Positions 26,163 through 34,970 of a stretch of 64,000 nt of DNA are shown here, piece after piece (position 1 is the first letter of the stretch; each line of letters begins with the position of its first letter). Position numbers and translations under genes: made by a program. The notes under the pieces were generated by a model. That model worked only from the letters and a program-made list of their open reading frames with translations. It was not told where the DNA came from and did not search any database. The DNA lies in the NCBI GenBank assembly GCA_000955795.1, contig JYOB01000004.1, positions 62,001 through 126,000 on the forward strand, written 5' to 3'. Source of the DNA: Burkholderiaceae bacterium 26. GTDB taxonomy: Bacteria > Pseudomonadota > Gammaproteobacteria > Burkholderiales > Burkholderiaceae.

Positions 26163-27224
26163 ATGGCGACTCGCCAACCTGCCCGCAGAAAACTCGCACC
26201 GGTGGTGCGAGAAACGGTGGATGCGCGGGATTACGCGGCCCTGCTCACCGAGGTCAGGGCGCGCATTCAGGCTGCGCAATATGCTGCCCTACGGGCGGTC
26301 AACAAAGAGCTGGTGGGCCTGTATTGGGACATCGGACAACTGATCGTGGCGCGGCAGCAAACCGACGGTTGGGGTAAAGCTGTCGTGCAGCAACTCGCTG
26401 CAGACCTGCAGGCGAGCTTTCCTGGCACGGGCGGTTTTTCAGCATCCAACCTGTGGCGGATGAAGGGATTCTTCGAGACCTACCGCGACGCAATAAAACT
26501 CGCACCACTGGTGCGAGAAATCGGCTGGAGCCATAACCTGCTTATCCTTGAGCGCTGCAAAGACGCTCAAGAGCGCGAGTTTTACCTGCGCATGACGCGC
26601 AAATTCGGTTGGTCAAAGAGCGTTCTAGCCCATCAGATCGATAACCAGAGCTACGAAAAATCACTCCTCGGCCAGACCAATTTCGACAAGGCGCTGACGC
26701 CAACCCTGCGCGCGCAAGCCAAGCTGGCGGTAAAAGACGAATACGCCTTTGATTTTCTCGAGCTCGGCGATCAGCATAGCGAACGGGAGCTGGAGCGCGC
26801 GCTGATCACCCGCATCGAAGATTTCCTGCGAGCGATGGGCGGAATGTTTGCCTTCTTGGGAAGCCAATACCGGCTCGAAGTAGATGGCGACGAGTATTTC
26901 ATCGACCTGTTGCTTTTCCACCGCCGCTTGCGCTCGCTGGTCGCCATCGAACTGAAGATCGGCAAGTTTGAACCCGAGTTCGTCGGCAAGATGCAGTTCT
27001 ACCTCGCAGCCCTCGACGAACAGGTTCGCCAGGAGGATGAGAACCCGTCCATCGGCATCATCCTGTGCAAGGAAAAGAAGCGCACCATCGTCGAATACGC
27101 ACTGCGCGATGCAAGGAAACCGATTGGCGTCGCGACTTACGCCATCACCAAGAGCTTGCCGAAGGAGTTGCAGGACCAGTTGCCTTCACCCGAAACCATT
27201 GCGCGCCTGCTTGAAACCCTGTAG
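26163..27224 (+). CDS. DUF1016/YhcG-type PDDEXK nuclease
   Basis: The 353-residue protein has the DUF1016 N-terminal helical domain (NKELVGLYWDIGQLIVARQQ, WGKAVVQQLAADL) and a C-terminal PDDEXK nuclease core: EVDGDEYFIDLLLFHRRLRSLVAIELKIGKF supplies the Asp and Glu-x-Lys residues. Members are often found near restriction-modification and defence loci; activity is poorly characterised. Here it stands alone, 6 bases after serB, as a probable cargo insertion into a housekeeping operon. Its coding sequence contains two near-identical palindromes. Confidence 0.85.
   Translation: MATRQPARRKLAPVVRETVDARDYAALLTEVRARIQAAQYAALRAVNKELVGLYWDIGQLIVARQQTDGWGKAVVQQLAADLQASFPGTGGFSASNLWRMKGFFETYRDAIKLAPLVREIGWSHNLLILERCKDAQEREFYLRMTRKFGWSKSVLAHQIDNQSYEKSLLGQTNFDKALTPTLRAQAKLAVKDEYAFDFLELGDQHSERELERALITRIEDFLRAMGGMFAFLGSQYRLEVDGDEYFIDLLLFHRRLRSLVAIELKIGKFEPEFVGKMQFYLAALDEQVRQEDENPSIGIILCKEKKRTIVEYALRDARKPIGVATYAITKSLPKELQDQLPSPETIARLLETL
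26193..26211. repeat. Palindrome 1 in the DUF1016 gene
   Basis: CTCGCACC and GGTGCGAG pair around GGT, flanked by AAAA and AAA. It encodes the KLAPVVRE residues near the N-terminus. Confidence 0.7.
26499..26517. repeat. Palindrome 2 in the DUF1016 gene
   Basis: The same CTCGCACC/GGTGCGAG arms surround ACT, with the same A-rich flanks, 306 bases after the first copy. It encodes KLAPLVRE, the position where the family normally has this sequence. Confidence 0.7.
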
Positions 27225-27298
27225 CCGCGGCCATTAAAAACGGGGTGACACGATCGAATCGCACACCCCGCCATCGCCGCCCTCCGAAGCTTGAAAGG

Positions 27299-28510
27299 TC
27301 AAGCCCGCAGGTGCGTCTCCATCGCCTGCTTCAAATCCGCAATCAAATCACGCGGATCTTCCAGCCCGATATACAGCCGCACGAAACCGCCCGCGTTCTC
27401 CCAATCGGCCGGTGGCCAGGCGGTCGCCGTGCGCATCGACGGGATGTTGTACGGCAGCGCCAGGCTGTGCGCGCCGCCCCACGAAAAGCCGATCGCAAAG
27501 TAGCGCAGGCCTTCGATAAAGGCATCGATCTGCGCCTGCGAATAGCGTTCGTGCAACACGATCGAAAACAATCCGCTCGCGCCGGTAAAGTCGCGCTTCC
27601 AGTTTTCGTGGCCCGGACAATCGGGCAGCGCCGGATGAAGCACGCGCACGACTTCGGGGCGGTCAGCCAGCCATTCGGCCACTTCGCGGGCGTGCGCGTC
27701 GTGCGCAGCCAGACGCGTCGGCAGGCTCGGCAGGCCGCGCAGCACGAAATAGCAGTCGTCCGCCGAAACGCCCCAGCCCATGCGCATGCGCGTGGCAAGC
27801 AGCTTGTGGTGCAGCGCTTCGTCGTTGGTGATGGCGGCGCCCATGAGCACATCGCTGCCACCCGACTGGTACTTGGTCAACGCCTGCACGGAGATGTCGA
27901 TGCCGTGTTCAAACGGCTGGTAGTACACGCCGCCGCTCCAGGTGTTGTCGATGGCGGTGACGGCCCCGGCCTTGCGCGCCACCTCCGCGATGGCCGTGCA
28001 GTCGGGCACTTCCATCGTCACGGAGCCCGGCGCTTCGAGCCACACGAGCTTGGTGTTGTGACGCATCAGGTCGGCAATGCCGGCGCCGATCATCGGGTCG
28101 TAGTAGCGCACGGTGATACCGAACTGGCGCGCCATCCATTCGCCATGGTCGCGGTTCGGCCCGTAGGCGTTGTCCGGAATCAGTACATCGTCGCCGGATT
28201 TGATGAGCGAGAAGTACACCAACGAAATCGCCGCCAGCCCCGATGGGAGCAGCAGCGCGTGCGAGCCGCCCTCGATCTGCGCCAGCGCTTGGCACAGCGC
28301 GTCGGAGGTCGGTGTGGCATGCAGGCCGTAGCGCCAGTGCACCACGCTACCGCTGCCGAAGGCGCGCATGTCGGCGAGGTTCTTGAACACCACTGTCGAA
28401 GCGCGATGCGTGGCATGCGAGAACGCCGTGAAGCCCGGCGGGATATGCAAGTCCGGATGGACAGCCTGGGTCGCGGGAAACATCGGCGGGAGCTTGGTGT
28501 CGTCGTTCAC
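27299..28510 (-). CDS. metC: Cystathionine beta-lyase (PLP-dependent Cys/Met metabolism enzyme)
   Basis: Starting with the GTG at 28510, which follows an AGGAAA ribosome binding site, gives 403 residues. The PLP lysine lies in SVQALTKYQSGGSD, and GSGSVVHWRYGLHATPTSDALCQALA plus YFAIGFSWGGAHSL are typical of the MetC branch. It cleaves cystathionine to homocysteine, pyruvate and ammonia. The frame upstream of 28510 overlaps another gene and is not used. The gene converges with the DUF1016 gene. Confidence 0.88.
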   Translation of the reverse strand: MNDDTKLPPMFPATQAVHPDLHIPPGFTAFSHATHRASTVVFKNLADMRAFGSGSVVHWRYGLHATPTSDALCQALAQIEGGSHALLLPSGLAAISLVYFSLIKSGDDVLIPDNAYGPNRDHGEWMARQFGITVRYYDPMIGAGIADLMRHNTKLVWLEAPGSVTMEVPDCTAIAEVARKAGAVTAIDNTWSGGVYYQPFEHGIDISVQALTKYQSGGSDVLMGAAITNDEALHHKLLATRMRMGWGVSADDCYFVLRGLPSLPTRLAAHDAHAREVAEWLADRPEVVRVLHPALPDCPGHENWKRDFTGASGLFSIVLHERYSQAQIDAFIEGLRYFAIGFSWGGAHSLALPYNIPSMRTATAWPPADWENAGGFVRLYIGLEDPRDLIADLKQAMETHLRA

Positions 28511-28551
28511 GTGGTTTCCTGTTTGATGGCGTATGAGCAATTTCCGGCCGC

Positions 28552-29313
28552 TTACCAGTGCGCGCTTGATCGCGTTGGACTGCTGGACGGTGGCGCAATC
28601 TGACCCGGCGCAGCGGGCACCAGCGGCGTCATTGGCGTTGCGGGCACTGCGGCATTGCTGTTGGTTGCGGCATCGTATGGCGGAATTACCACCACCGCGA
28701 CGGGCCGCAGCACAAAGGGCAACGTGTGGCCGTCGTGGGCCACGTCCGTCCACGTGCCGCGCACAATGCCGTGACCGTCGATGGCGCCTTCCCAGGTGCC
28801 GGTGACGTGCGTACCGTCATCGGACTCCTCCATGAGAAAACCGCCGTTTTCGTATTCGCCGGTCACCAGGCGCACGCCGGCCGCGTCGCCCGCAACGTAT
28901 TCGCCGTGGACGCTGTCGATTTCACCGGTCTTGCGGCCAAGGCGCATGCGGATCGGCATGTCGCCGATCACGCCGGTGTAGACCGGATATTTCGCGTAGT
29001 CGGGCTGCGGTTGCAGCAAACGTGGCGGCGCCGTCTGGGCGGCGACCCCGTTATCGCCCTTCCTGGCCTGAGCGCGACGCTTGTCGCCATCGGCAATGGC
29101 GCGGTTCAGGCCGAGGTCACCCGGCTGCACGTTGGCGCTGCCGGTCGACACGTCGTAGCCGTTGTTGGCGGCCAGCGTCTGCGCGGACACCGGCGCCACG
29201 CCTGCGGCCAGCATCAGCGCGAGCAGCGCGCCGACGGGCCGAATCAGACGCTCAATCGAGAAAATGCGTTCAGATGCGCTCGAACACCGCCGCAATGCCT
29301 TGTCCTCCACCAA
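28552..29313 (-). CDS. Exported protein of unknown function
   Basis: Up to 253 residues, with a hydrophobic segment LLALMLAAGVAPVSAQ that looks like a signal peptide cleaved after SAQ. The centre (about 105-185) is beta-rich with repeated glycine turns (MPIRMRLGRKTGEIDSVHGEY, LVTGEYENGGFLMEESDDGTHVTGTW), and the C-terminus is Pro/Ala/Ser-rich. The start is uncertain: the TTG at 29313 lies inside the upstream bktB gene; a TTG at 29295 after GGAGG is an alternative. It overlaps bktB and is probably co-transcribed. No family recognised. Confidence 0.55.
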   Translation of the reverse strand: MVEDKALRRCSSASERIFSIERLIRPVGALLALMLAAGVAPVSAQTLAANNGYDVSTGSANVQPGDLGLNRAIADGDKRRAQARKGDNGVAAQTAPPRLLQPQPDYAKYPVYTGVIGDMPIRMRLGRKTGEIDSVHGEYVAGDAAGVRLVTGEYENGGFLMEESDDGTHVTGTWEGAIDGHGIVRGTWTDVAHDGHTLPFVLRPVAVVVIPPYDAATNSNAAVPATPMTPLVPAAPGQIAPPSSSPTRSSAHW

Positions 29314-30454
29314 TACACATGGTCACCAGCGCGTAGCGACCACCGATGCGCTGCAACTCGTGCAACGCCTTGACCGTGATGAGCGCACCCGTTGCGCCGA
29401 TCGGGTGGCCGAGCGAGATGCCTGAGCCGTTCGGGTTGACCTTAGCGGGGTCGAGGCCGAGCTCCTTCGTCACCGCGCAGGCTTGGGCAGCAAATGCCTC
29501 GTTGGCTTCGATCACATCCAGATCGTTGACCGACAGTCCTGCGCGCTCCAGCGCCTTGCGCGTGGCCGGCACCGGGCCGATACCCATGATCTTCGGATCC
29601 ACGCCAGCGTGGCCGTACGACACCAGCCGCGCCAACGGCTTGAGGCCGCGCTTCTCCGCCTCCGAGCGCTCCATCAGCACCAGCGCGGCAGCCGCGTCAT
29701 TCAGGCCCGAAGCGTTGCCTGCCGTGACCGTGCCGTTCTCTTTCGTGAAGACCGGCTTCAGCTTGGTCATGTCGTCGATGGTCGCGTCGTGGCGGACGTG
29801 CTCATCGGTATCGAACTGGATATCGCCCTTGCGCGACTTGATCGTCACCGGAACGATCTGGTCTTTGAAGTAGCCGGCCTGGATGGCGCGCGATGCACGC
29901 TGATGGGATTCCAGCGCGGTCTGGTCTTGCTGCTCGCGGCTGATACCGAATTCGCGGGCAACGTTCTCCGCCGTCACTCCCATGTGCATAGCGTGGAACG
30001 GGTCGTGCAGCGCGCCCAGCATCATGTCGACCATCTTGGCATCGCCCATGCGCGAACCCCAGCGGGCGGCGGGTGCAAGGTACGGCGCACGACTCATGCT
30101 TTCTGCACCGCCGGCAATGGCAACGTCGGCGTCGCCCAGCAGAACGGTTTGCGCGGCGCTCACCACGGCCTGCAGGCCCGAGCCGCACAGGCGGTTGACG
30201 TTGAACGCAGGCGTTTCGGCCGACACACCGCCGTTCACAGCCGCCACGCGCGAAAGATACATGTCGCGCGGCTCGGTGTTGATCACGTGGCCAAACACCA
30301 CGTGGCCAACGTCTTCGCCCTTCACACTTGCGCGGGCCAGCGCCTCGCGCACGACGAGCGCGCCCAGTTCGCACGGCGCCACATCCTTCAGGCTGCCGCC
30401 AAACGTCCCGATTGCGGTACGAACGCCGCTGACCACCACCACTTCACGTGCCAT
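29270..30454 (-). CDS. bktB: Beta-ketothiolase BktB
   Basis: Choosing the ATG at 30454, which follows AGGAGA at good spacing, gives 394 residues beginning MAREVVVVSGVRTAIGTFGGSL. The acyl-accepting cysteine is C90 in NRLCGSGLQAV, and the C-terminal [17 protein letters not shown] and CIGGGQG motifs are intact. The sequence reads as the Cupriavidus BktB type, which condenses acetyl-CoA with propionyl-CoA or longer acyl-CoAs and supplies monomers for polyhydroxyalkanoate copolymers. It lies apart from the main pha cluster. Confidence 0.88.
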   Translation of the reverse strand: MAREVVVVSGVRTAIGTFGGSLKDVAPCELGALVVREALARASVKGEDVGHVVFGHVINTEPRDMYLSRVAAVNGGVSAETPAFNVNRLCGSGLQAVVSAAQTVLLGDADVAIAGGAESMSRAPYLAPAARWGSRMGDAKMVDMMLGALHDPFHAMHMGVTAENVAREFGISREQQDQTALESHQRASRAIQAGYFKDQIVPVTIKSRKGDIQFDTDEHVRHDATIDDMTKLKPVFTKENGTVTAGNASGLNDAAAALVLMERSEAEKRGLKPLARLVSYGHAGVDPKIMGIGPVPATRKALERAGLSVNDLDVIEANEAFAAQACAVTKELGLDPAKVNPNGSGISLGHPIGATGALITVKALHELQRIGGRYALVTMCIGGGQGIAAVFERI

Positions 30455-30541
30455 TGCTGTCTCCTGTGCCATCGAAATTGGATGGCGGTCAGTATAAACG
30501 CACGACCGTTCGCAAATTTTAGGTACGACTACCTAAGGGCA

Positions 30542-31903
30542 TCAGACCTCGCCCCACAGGTCGTGACCATCGGCGCCGGTAATCTTGACCGACACGAAAT
30601 CGCCCGCTTTGTAGCGCTTATAAGGCTTCGACGGCGGCGCGATATAGACTAGGCCATCAATCTCCGGCGCATCCGCCGACGAACGGCCGATGCCGCCGTC
30701 CTGATTAACCTCATCCACGAGCACGCGCAGCGACTTGCCAACCTTGCGTTGGAGGCGGCGCGCAGACACGCGCTCGGCGACTTCCATGAAGCGCGCGCGG
30801 CGCTCCTCGCGCACCTCATCGGCCAGCGCGCCCGGCAAGTCGTTGGCGGTGGCGCCTTCGACCGGCGAATACGCGAAGCAACCCACGCGGTCCAGCTCGG
30901 CCTCGGCGATGAAGTCGAGCAGCGTTTGGAACTCTTCTTCCGTTTCACCCGGGAAGCCAGCGATGAACGTGCTACGGATGGTCAACTCCGGGCAGACCTC
31001 GCGCCAGGCGCGGATGCGGTCCAGCGTTTTCTCGGCGTTGGCCGGGCGCTTCATGCGCTTGAGCACGTCTGGGTGGGCATGCTGGAGGGGCACGTCCAGA
31101 TACGGAAGGACCTTGCCTTCGGCCATCAGCGGCATCACCTCATCGACGCTCGGGTACGGGTAGACGTAATGCAGGCGCACCCAGGCGCCGTACTGCGACG
31201 CCAACTCGCCAAGCGCGCCGACCAGCTCGGTCATGCGCGTCTTCAGCGGACGGCCATTCCAGAAGCCCATGCGGAATTTGACATCGACGCCATAAGCGCT
31301 GGTGTCCTGCGAGATGACGAGCAGCTCCTTTACGCCGGCCTTCAGCAGGTTTTCCGCCTCCAGCATCACTTCGGCCACCGGGCGCGAAACGAGATCGCCG
31401 CGCATCGACGGGATGATGCAGAAGCTGCAACGGTGGTTGCAGCCCTCGGAAATCTTCAGATACGCGTAATGCTTGGGCGTGAGCTTGATGCCTTGCGGCG
31501 GCACCAGATCGATGAACGGGTCGTGGGGCTTGGGCAGGTGCGTGTGCACCGCTTCCATCACTTCGCCCAGCGCATGAGGGCCGGTCACGGCCAGCACCTT
31601 CGGGTGCACGTTGGTGATGATGTCCTGTCCCGCGGCGTCCTTCTTGGCACCCAGGCAGCCAGTCACGATCACCTTGCCGTTCTCGGCCAGCGCCTCGCCA
31701 ATCGCATCCAGGCTTTCCTGCACAGCCTCGTCGATGAAGCCGCAGGTGTTGACGACCACCAGATCCGCCCCGCCATACGTGCCGGAAATCTCATACCCCT
31801 CCGCACGCAGTTGGGTGATGATCTGCTCGGAATCGACCAAGGCCTTGGGACAACCGAGACTGACGAACCCCACCTTGGGGCTCTGGGTACTGACGTCGGA
31901 CAT
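30542..31903 (-). CDS. rimO: Ribosomal protein S12 methylthiotransferase RimO
   Basis: The 453-residue radical-SAM enzyme (ATG at 31903) begins with the methylthiotransferase domain ([17 protein letters not shown] with three cluster cysteines), has the SAM-cluster motif [18 protein letters not shown], and ends in a TRAM domain (about 385-453). It methylthiolates Asp of S12. The frame extends to 31942, but the internal ATG gives the standard N-terminus. Confidence 0.95.
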   Translation of the reverse strand: MSDVSTQSPKVGFVSLGCPKALVDSEQIITQLRAEGYEISGTYGGADLVVVNTCGFIDEAVQESLDAIGEALAENGKVIVTGCLGAKKDAAGQDIITNVHPKVLAVTGPHALGEVMEAVHTHLPKPHDPFIDLVPPQGIKLTPKHYAYLKISEGCNHRCSFCIIPSMRGDLVSRPVAEVMLEAENLLKAGVKELLVISQDTSAYGVDVKFRMGFWNGRPLKTRMTELVGALGELASQYGAWVRLHYVYPYPSVDEVMPLMAEGKVLPYLDVPLQHAHPDVLKRMKRPANAEKTLDRIRAWREVCPELTIRSTFIAGFPGETEEEFQTLLDFIAEAELDRVGCFAYSPVEGATANDLPGALADEVREERRARFMEVAERVSARRLQRKVGKSLRVLVDEVNQDGGIGRSSADAPEIDGLVYIAPPSKPYKRYKAGDFVSVKITGADGHDLWGEV

Positions 31904-31969
31904 GGGAACAACCTGATGTGGGAGAGGATTTGCGCGGTGCACACAGGGTGTGCCGCGCGGTTGCGTATT

Positions 31970-32950
31970 TTAACCGTTCGCCGCGCCTGGGCGGCCAAGC
32001 CGAAGCTGCATCTGTTCAATCACGCGCTCGATTTCCAGCGCGTCCTGCAGCCGGCGGATCGCATCGTGCAGTTCCGCGGCCTGCGGCCACGTCCGCTTCA
32101 GATAGCTCAGCCAGAGTTTGACGCGGCCATGCTCATGCTTGGCCGAGATACGCGCATGCAGCTTTTTCAGATAATCGGCGAGATAGCCCAGCACAATCGG
32201 CCACTCCGCCGCAGACGGCGCTTGGTCCATCTGCCCGCGAATGCGCCGGGCCAGGAACGGGTCAGACACGGCGCCACGCCCGATCATCACGTCATTGCAG
32301 CCGCTGACGGCCCGGCAGCGCTCCCAATCGGCCACGGTCCAGACTTCGCCGTTGGCGGTCACGGGGATGCTCACGGCGTCGGCGATGCGTGCAATCCAGT
32401 CCCAATGGGCGGGAGGACGGTAGCCGTGGTCGCGCGTGCGGGCATGCACGACGAGCGATTCGGCACCGCCTTCCGCCAGGGCCGTCGCACAATCAATCGC
32501 CCGGGAAGTATCGGAAACGCCGAGCCGCATCTTCGCCGTCACCGAAATGTTGGCCGGCACGGCGGCTCGCACGGCGTGCACGATGTCGTACAGCACTTCC
32601 GGCGTGGCGAGCAGCATGGCGCCGCCGCCGTGCCGGTTCACGACCTTGGCCGGGCAACCGAAGTTGAGGTCGATGCCATGCGGCGTGAGAGTCGCCGCGT
32701 ATGCCGCATTGCGGGCCAGCCATTCCGGATCGCTGCCGAGGAGCTGGATGGTCATCGGCGTGCCGCTGGCGGTATAGCCGCCGTTGCCGATCTCAGGCGT
32801 CTCACGTTCGTACGTGCGCGCGGGCAGCAACGAGCCCGTCACCCGGACGAACTCCGAGACGCATCCGTCGTAGCCGCCAGCTTGAGTCAGCACGTCGCGC
32901 ATGACGTAATCCGCGACCCCTTCCATGGGGGCAAGCAAAAGACGGCTCAT
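31970..32950 (-). CDS. dusC: tRNA-dihydrouridine(16) synthase
   Basis: The 326-residue FMN-dependent enzyme starts LLLAPMEGVADYVMRDVLT and has IDLNFGCPAKVVNRHGGG, with the catalytic cysteine, and VIGRGAVSDPFL. The short length and C-terminal helical part suit DusC rather than DusA or DusB. It lies 66 bases upstream of rimO on the same strand. Confidence 0.88.
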   Translation of the reverse strand: MSRLLLAPMEGVADYVMRDVLTQAGGYDGCVSEFVRVTGSLLPARTYERETPEIGNGGYTASGTPMTIQLLGSDPEWLARNAAYAATLTPHGIDLNFGCPAKVVNRHGGGAMLLATPEVLYDIVHAVRAAVPANISVTAKMRLGVSDTSRAIDCATALAEGGAESLVVHARTRDHGYRPPAHWDWIARIADAVSIPVTANGEVWTVADWERCRAVSGCNDVMIGRGAVSDPFLARRIRGQMDQAPSAAEWPIVLGYLADYLKKLHARISAKHEHGRVKLWLSYLKRTWPQAAELHDAIRRLQDALEIERVIEQMQLRLGRPGAANG

Positions 32951-33095
32951 GCGAAAACGGAAGACGGCCGGCGCACGGGCCGGGGGCGAACATCAAACAT
33001 GGGAGACCGAAGCGGGAATCGTGATGGTCGGTGAGGCGTACACCTCACCCGAAAGCCGAGTATTTTACCTTGCCGCCCTCACCCGCGCGCACCCA

Positions 33096-33132
33096 ACAAA
33101 AAAGGCGAACCGCCACGCGATTCGCCTTGTTT
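33096..33132 (-). terminator. phaR terminator
   Basis: AAGGCGAA (33102-33109) and TTCGCCTT (33121-33128) form the stem. On the minus strand the stem is followed by a run of T, shortly after the phaR stop. Confidence 0.75.
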
Positions 33133-33148
33133 TACCAGCCCGCCGAAC

Positions 33149-33703
33149 TTACTTCTTTTCGGGCGGCTGGTTGAACGGGAATGTCCCGAACATGTTCTTG
33201 GCTTGGCTCTGCATCTGCTCCTGCATCTGCACGAACAGGTTTTTGCTTTGCTCGATGTAGTTGCTCATCATGCCTTGCATCATCGGCCCCTGCATGTTCA
33301 TGAATTGCGACCACATGTCCGGGTTGAAGGAGTTGCCGCTGTACAGATCCTTCGAGTTTTCGGCCAGCTTGCTCTGGATGTCGACAAACGCCTGGATGTT
33401 CTTTTCCAGGTACGTCCCCATCATGCCCTGCATGGCGTTGCCATAGAAACGGATGATCTGAGCGAGCATCGCGCCGGAGAACATCGGCACACCGCCGGTT
33501 TCCTCTTCCAGGATGATCTGCAGCAGGATGCTGCGGGTCAGGTCTTCACCGGATTTCGCATCAACAACGCGAAACTCTTCGGTTTCCATTACGAGCTGCT
33601 TGACGTCTGCCAGCGTGATGTACGTGCTGGTTTGGGTATCGTAGAGCCGGCGGTTGGGATATTTCTTGATCAGCCGTTCGGTGCCCTTCTTGCTGGTGGC
33701 CAT
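33149..33703 (-). CDS. phaR: Polyhydroxyalkanoate synthesis repressor PhaR
   Basis: The ATG at 33703 gives 184 residues starting MATSKKGTERLIKKYPNRRLYDTQTSTYITL, the conserved PhaR DNA-binding domain, followed by the PHB-accumulation domains and a Met/Gln-rich C-terminal half (about 90-184). In Cupriavidus PhaR represses phaP and its own gene and is released when it binds nascent polymer granules. It stands at the downstream end of phaC-phaA-phaB, separated by a 404-base gap with hairpins and GCGATGCA motifs. Confidence 0.95.
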   Translation of the reverse strand: MATSKKGTERLIKKYPNRRLYDTQTSTYITLADVKQLVMETEEFRVVDAKSGEDLTRSILLQIILEEETGGVPMFSGAMLAQIIRFYGNAMQGMMGTYLEKNIQAFVDIQSKLAENSKDLYSGNSFNPDMWSQFMNMQGPMMQGMMSNYIEQSKNLFVQMQEQMQSQAKNMFGTFPFNQPPEKK

Positions 33704-33768
33704 CGTGCCTTTCCGTGTTGGCGATGCTGCTGCGGTGCAGCCGATGCAGTGCGAAATGACTGCACCGA

Positions 33769-33783
33769 GCGATGCAGCAAAAT
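33769..33783. promoter_or_regulatory. Candidate PhaR operator upstream of phaR
   Basis: GCGATGCAGCAAAAT, 66 bases before the phaR start, resembles TGCGATGCACAAAT in the phaP promoter. The surrounding 33721-33790 is dense in TGC/GCA dyads, including CTGC-GGT-GCAG and TGCAGT...ACTGCA. Autoregulation by PhaR is known in relatives; the exact site is inferred. Confidence 0.4.
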
Positions 33784-34009
33784 ACGCGGTTGCCGGCTGT
33801 TCCGATCTGCGCGCGAATGCTGCATTCAATAGCAGCGCAGATGCATCCGGTTATGAGCGGACGCCCCGTGTCTCCCTGCGGAGCGCCTCCGTGATTGGAT
33901 TCTATGCGGATCGCCCTGCAAAGAAAAGGCGACCTCCCCCGGTAAAAACCCGCAGCATTTTGATGCGGCTCACGCACTCGGACAGTTGTCCGGAAAGGAT
34001 GCAAAAGTC

Positions 34010-34037
34010 TGCTGCGATGCAATCGAGCATCGCAGCA
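34010..34037. promoter_or_regulatory. 11-base inverted repeat in the phaB-phaR gap
   Basis: TGCTGCGATGC (34010-34020) pairs with GCATCGCAGCA (34027-34037) around 6 bases. It contains the GCGATGC core twice and so could bind PhaR. On the minus strand it is followed by CTTTTGC, so it could also be a second terminator for phaB. Confidence 0.45.
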
Positions 34038-34067
34038 TGCAGGCAAATTCAGGGGGAAAATTGCTGC

Positions 34068-34098
34068 GCCCATGCTGCAGCATCGCCGCAGCATGGGC
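34068..34098 (-). terminator. Probable phaB terminator
   Basis: GCCCATGCTGC and GCAGCATGGGC (34068-34078 and 34088-34098) form a perfect 11-base stem 9 bases after the phaB stop, followed on the minus strand by GCAGCAATTTT. Readthrough to phaR is possible. Confidence 0.6.
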
Positions 34099-34107
34099 GT
34101 GGGAGCG

Positions 34108-34848
34108 TCAGCCCATGTGCAGGCCGCCGTTGAGGGAGAAGTCCGCGCCGGTGGAGAAGCCGGACTCTTCAGATGCCAGCCATGCGCAGATCGAGGCAAT
34201 CTCGGTCGGCTCGCCCAGGCGCTTGACCGGGATCGTGCCAATAATCTTGTCGAGCACATCCTGACGAATCGCTTTCACCATGTCGGTGGCGATGTAGCCG
34301 GGCGACACCGTGTTGACCGTCACGCCCTTGGTGGCAACTTCCTGCGCCAGCGCCATCGTGAAGCCATGCAAGCCAGCCTTGGCCGTCGAGTAGTTGGTCT
34401 GACCAAACTGCCCCTTCTGGCCGTTCACCGACGAGATGTTGACGATACGGCCCCAGCCGCGATCGGCCATGCCATCGATGACCTGCTTGGTCACGTTGAA
34501 CAGCGAAGTCAGGTTGGTGTCGATCACTGCATCCCAGTCGGCGCGGGTCATCTTGCGGAACACCACGTCGCGCGTGATGCCGGCGTTGTTGATCAGGACA
34601 TCCACCTCGCCCACTTCGGCCTTGACCTTGTCGAACGCGGCCTTGGTGGACTCCCAATCGCCGACGTTGCCCTCGGACGGCACGAAATCGAAACCCAGCG
34701 CCTTTTGTTGTTCGAGCCATTTCGCCTTGCGCGGCGAGTTCGGGCCGCAGCCTGCGACAACGGTGAAGCCGTCGCGCGCCAAGCGCTGGCAAATCGCCGT
34801 TCCGATACCGCCCATGCCACCGGTGACGTATGCAATGCGTTTGGTCAT
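34108..34848 (-). CDS. phaB: Acetoacetyl-CoA reductase PhaB
   Basis: The 246-residue short-chain dehydrogenase begins TKRIAYVTGGMGGIGTAICQRL (NADP-binding glycine motif) and has the catalytic SSVNGQKGQFGQTNYSTAKAG, with Ser, Tyr and Lys. It reduces acetoacetyl-CoA to (R)-3-hydroxybutyryl-CoA. The ATG at 34848 after AGGAGTGGAC is preferred to the GTG two codons earlier. It is the third gene of the phaCAB operon. Confidence 0.96.
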   Translation of the reverse strand: MTKRIAYVTGGMGGIGTAICQRLARDGFTVVAGCGPNSPRKAKWLEQQKALGFDFVPSEGNVGDWESTKAAFDKVKAEVGEVDVLINNAGITRDVVFRKMTRADWDAVIDTNLTSLFNVTKQVIDGMADRGWGRIVNISSVNGQKGQFGQTNYSTAKAGLHGFTMALAQEVATKGVTVNTVSPGYIATDMVKAIRQDVLDKIIGTIPVKRLGEPTEIASICAWLASEESGFSTGADFSLNGGLHMG

Positions 34849-34970
34849 GTCCACTCCTATTCCTTGTTGTTAGAACTGCCCGGACTCTTGCCAGGCAGCG
34901 GATGCTCAGGTGTCTCGGATTGGCGTGTGCGGTATTCGTTCCACCCCACGCCAATCCCACTGCAAAAAAC

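Noticed and set aside
27239-27272. CGGGGTG/CACCCCG hairpin between the DUF1016 gene and metC as terminator
   Set aside because: The stem is 7 bases with a 16-base loop and no T-run; too weak to list.
30749-33034. 761-codon plus-strand open frame across rimO and dusC
   Set aside because: It spans two well-supported minus-strand genes and has no recognisable domain or start signal.
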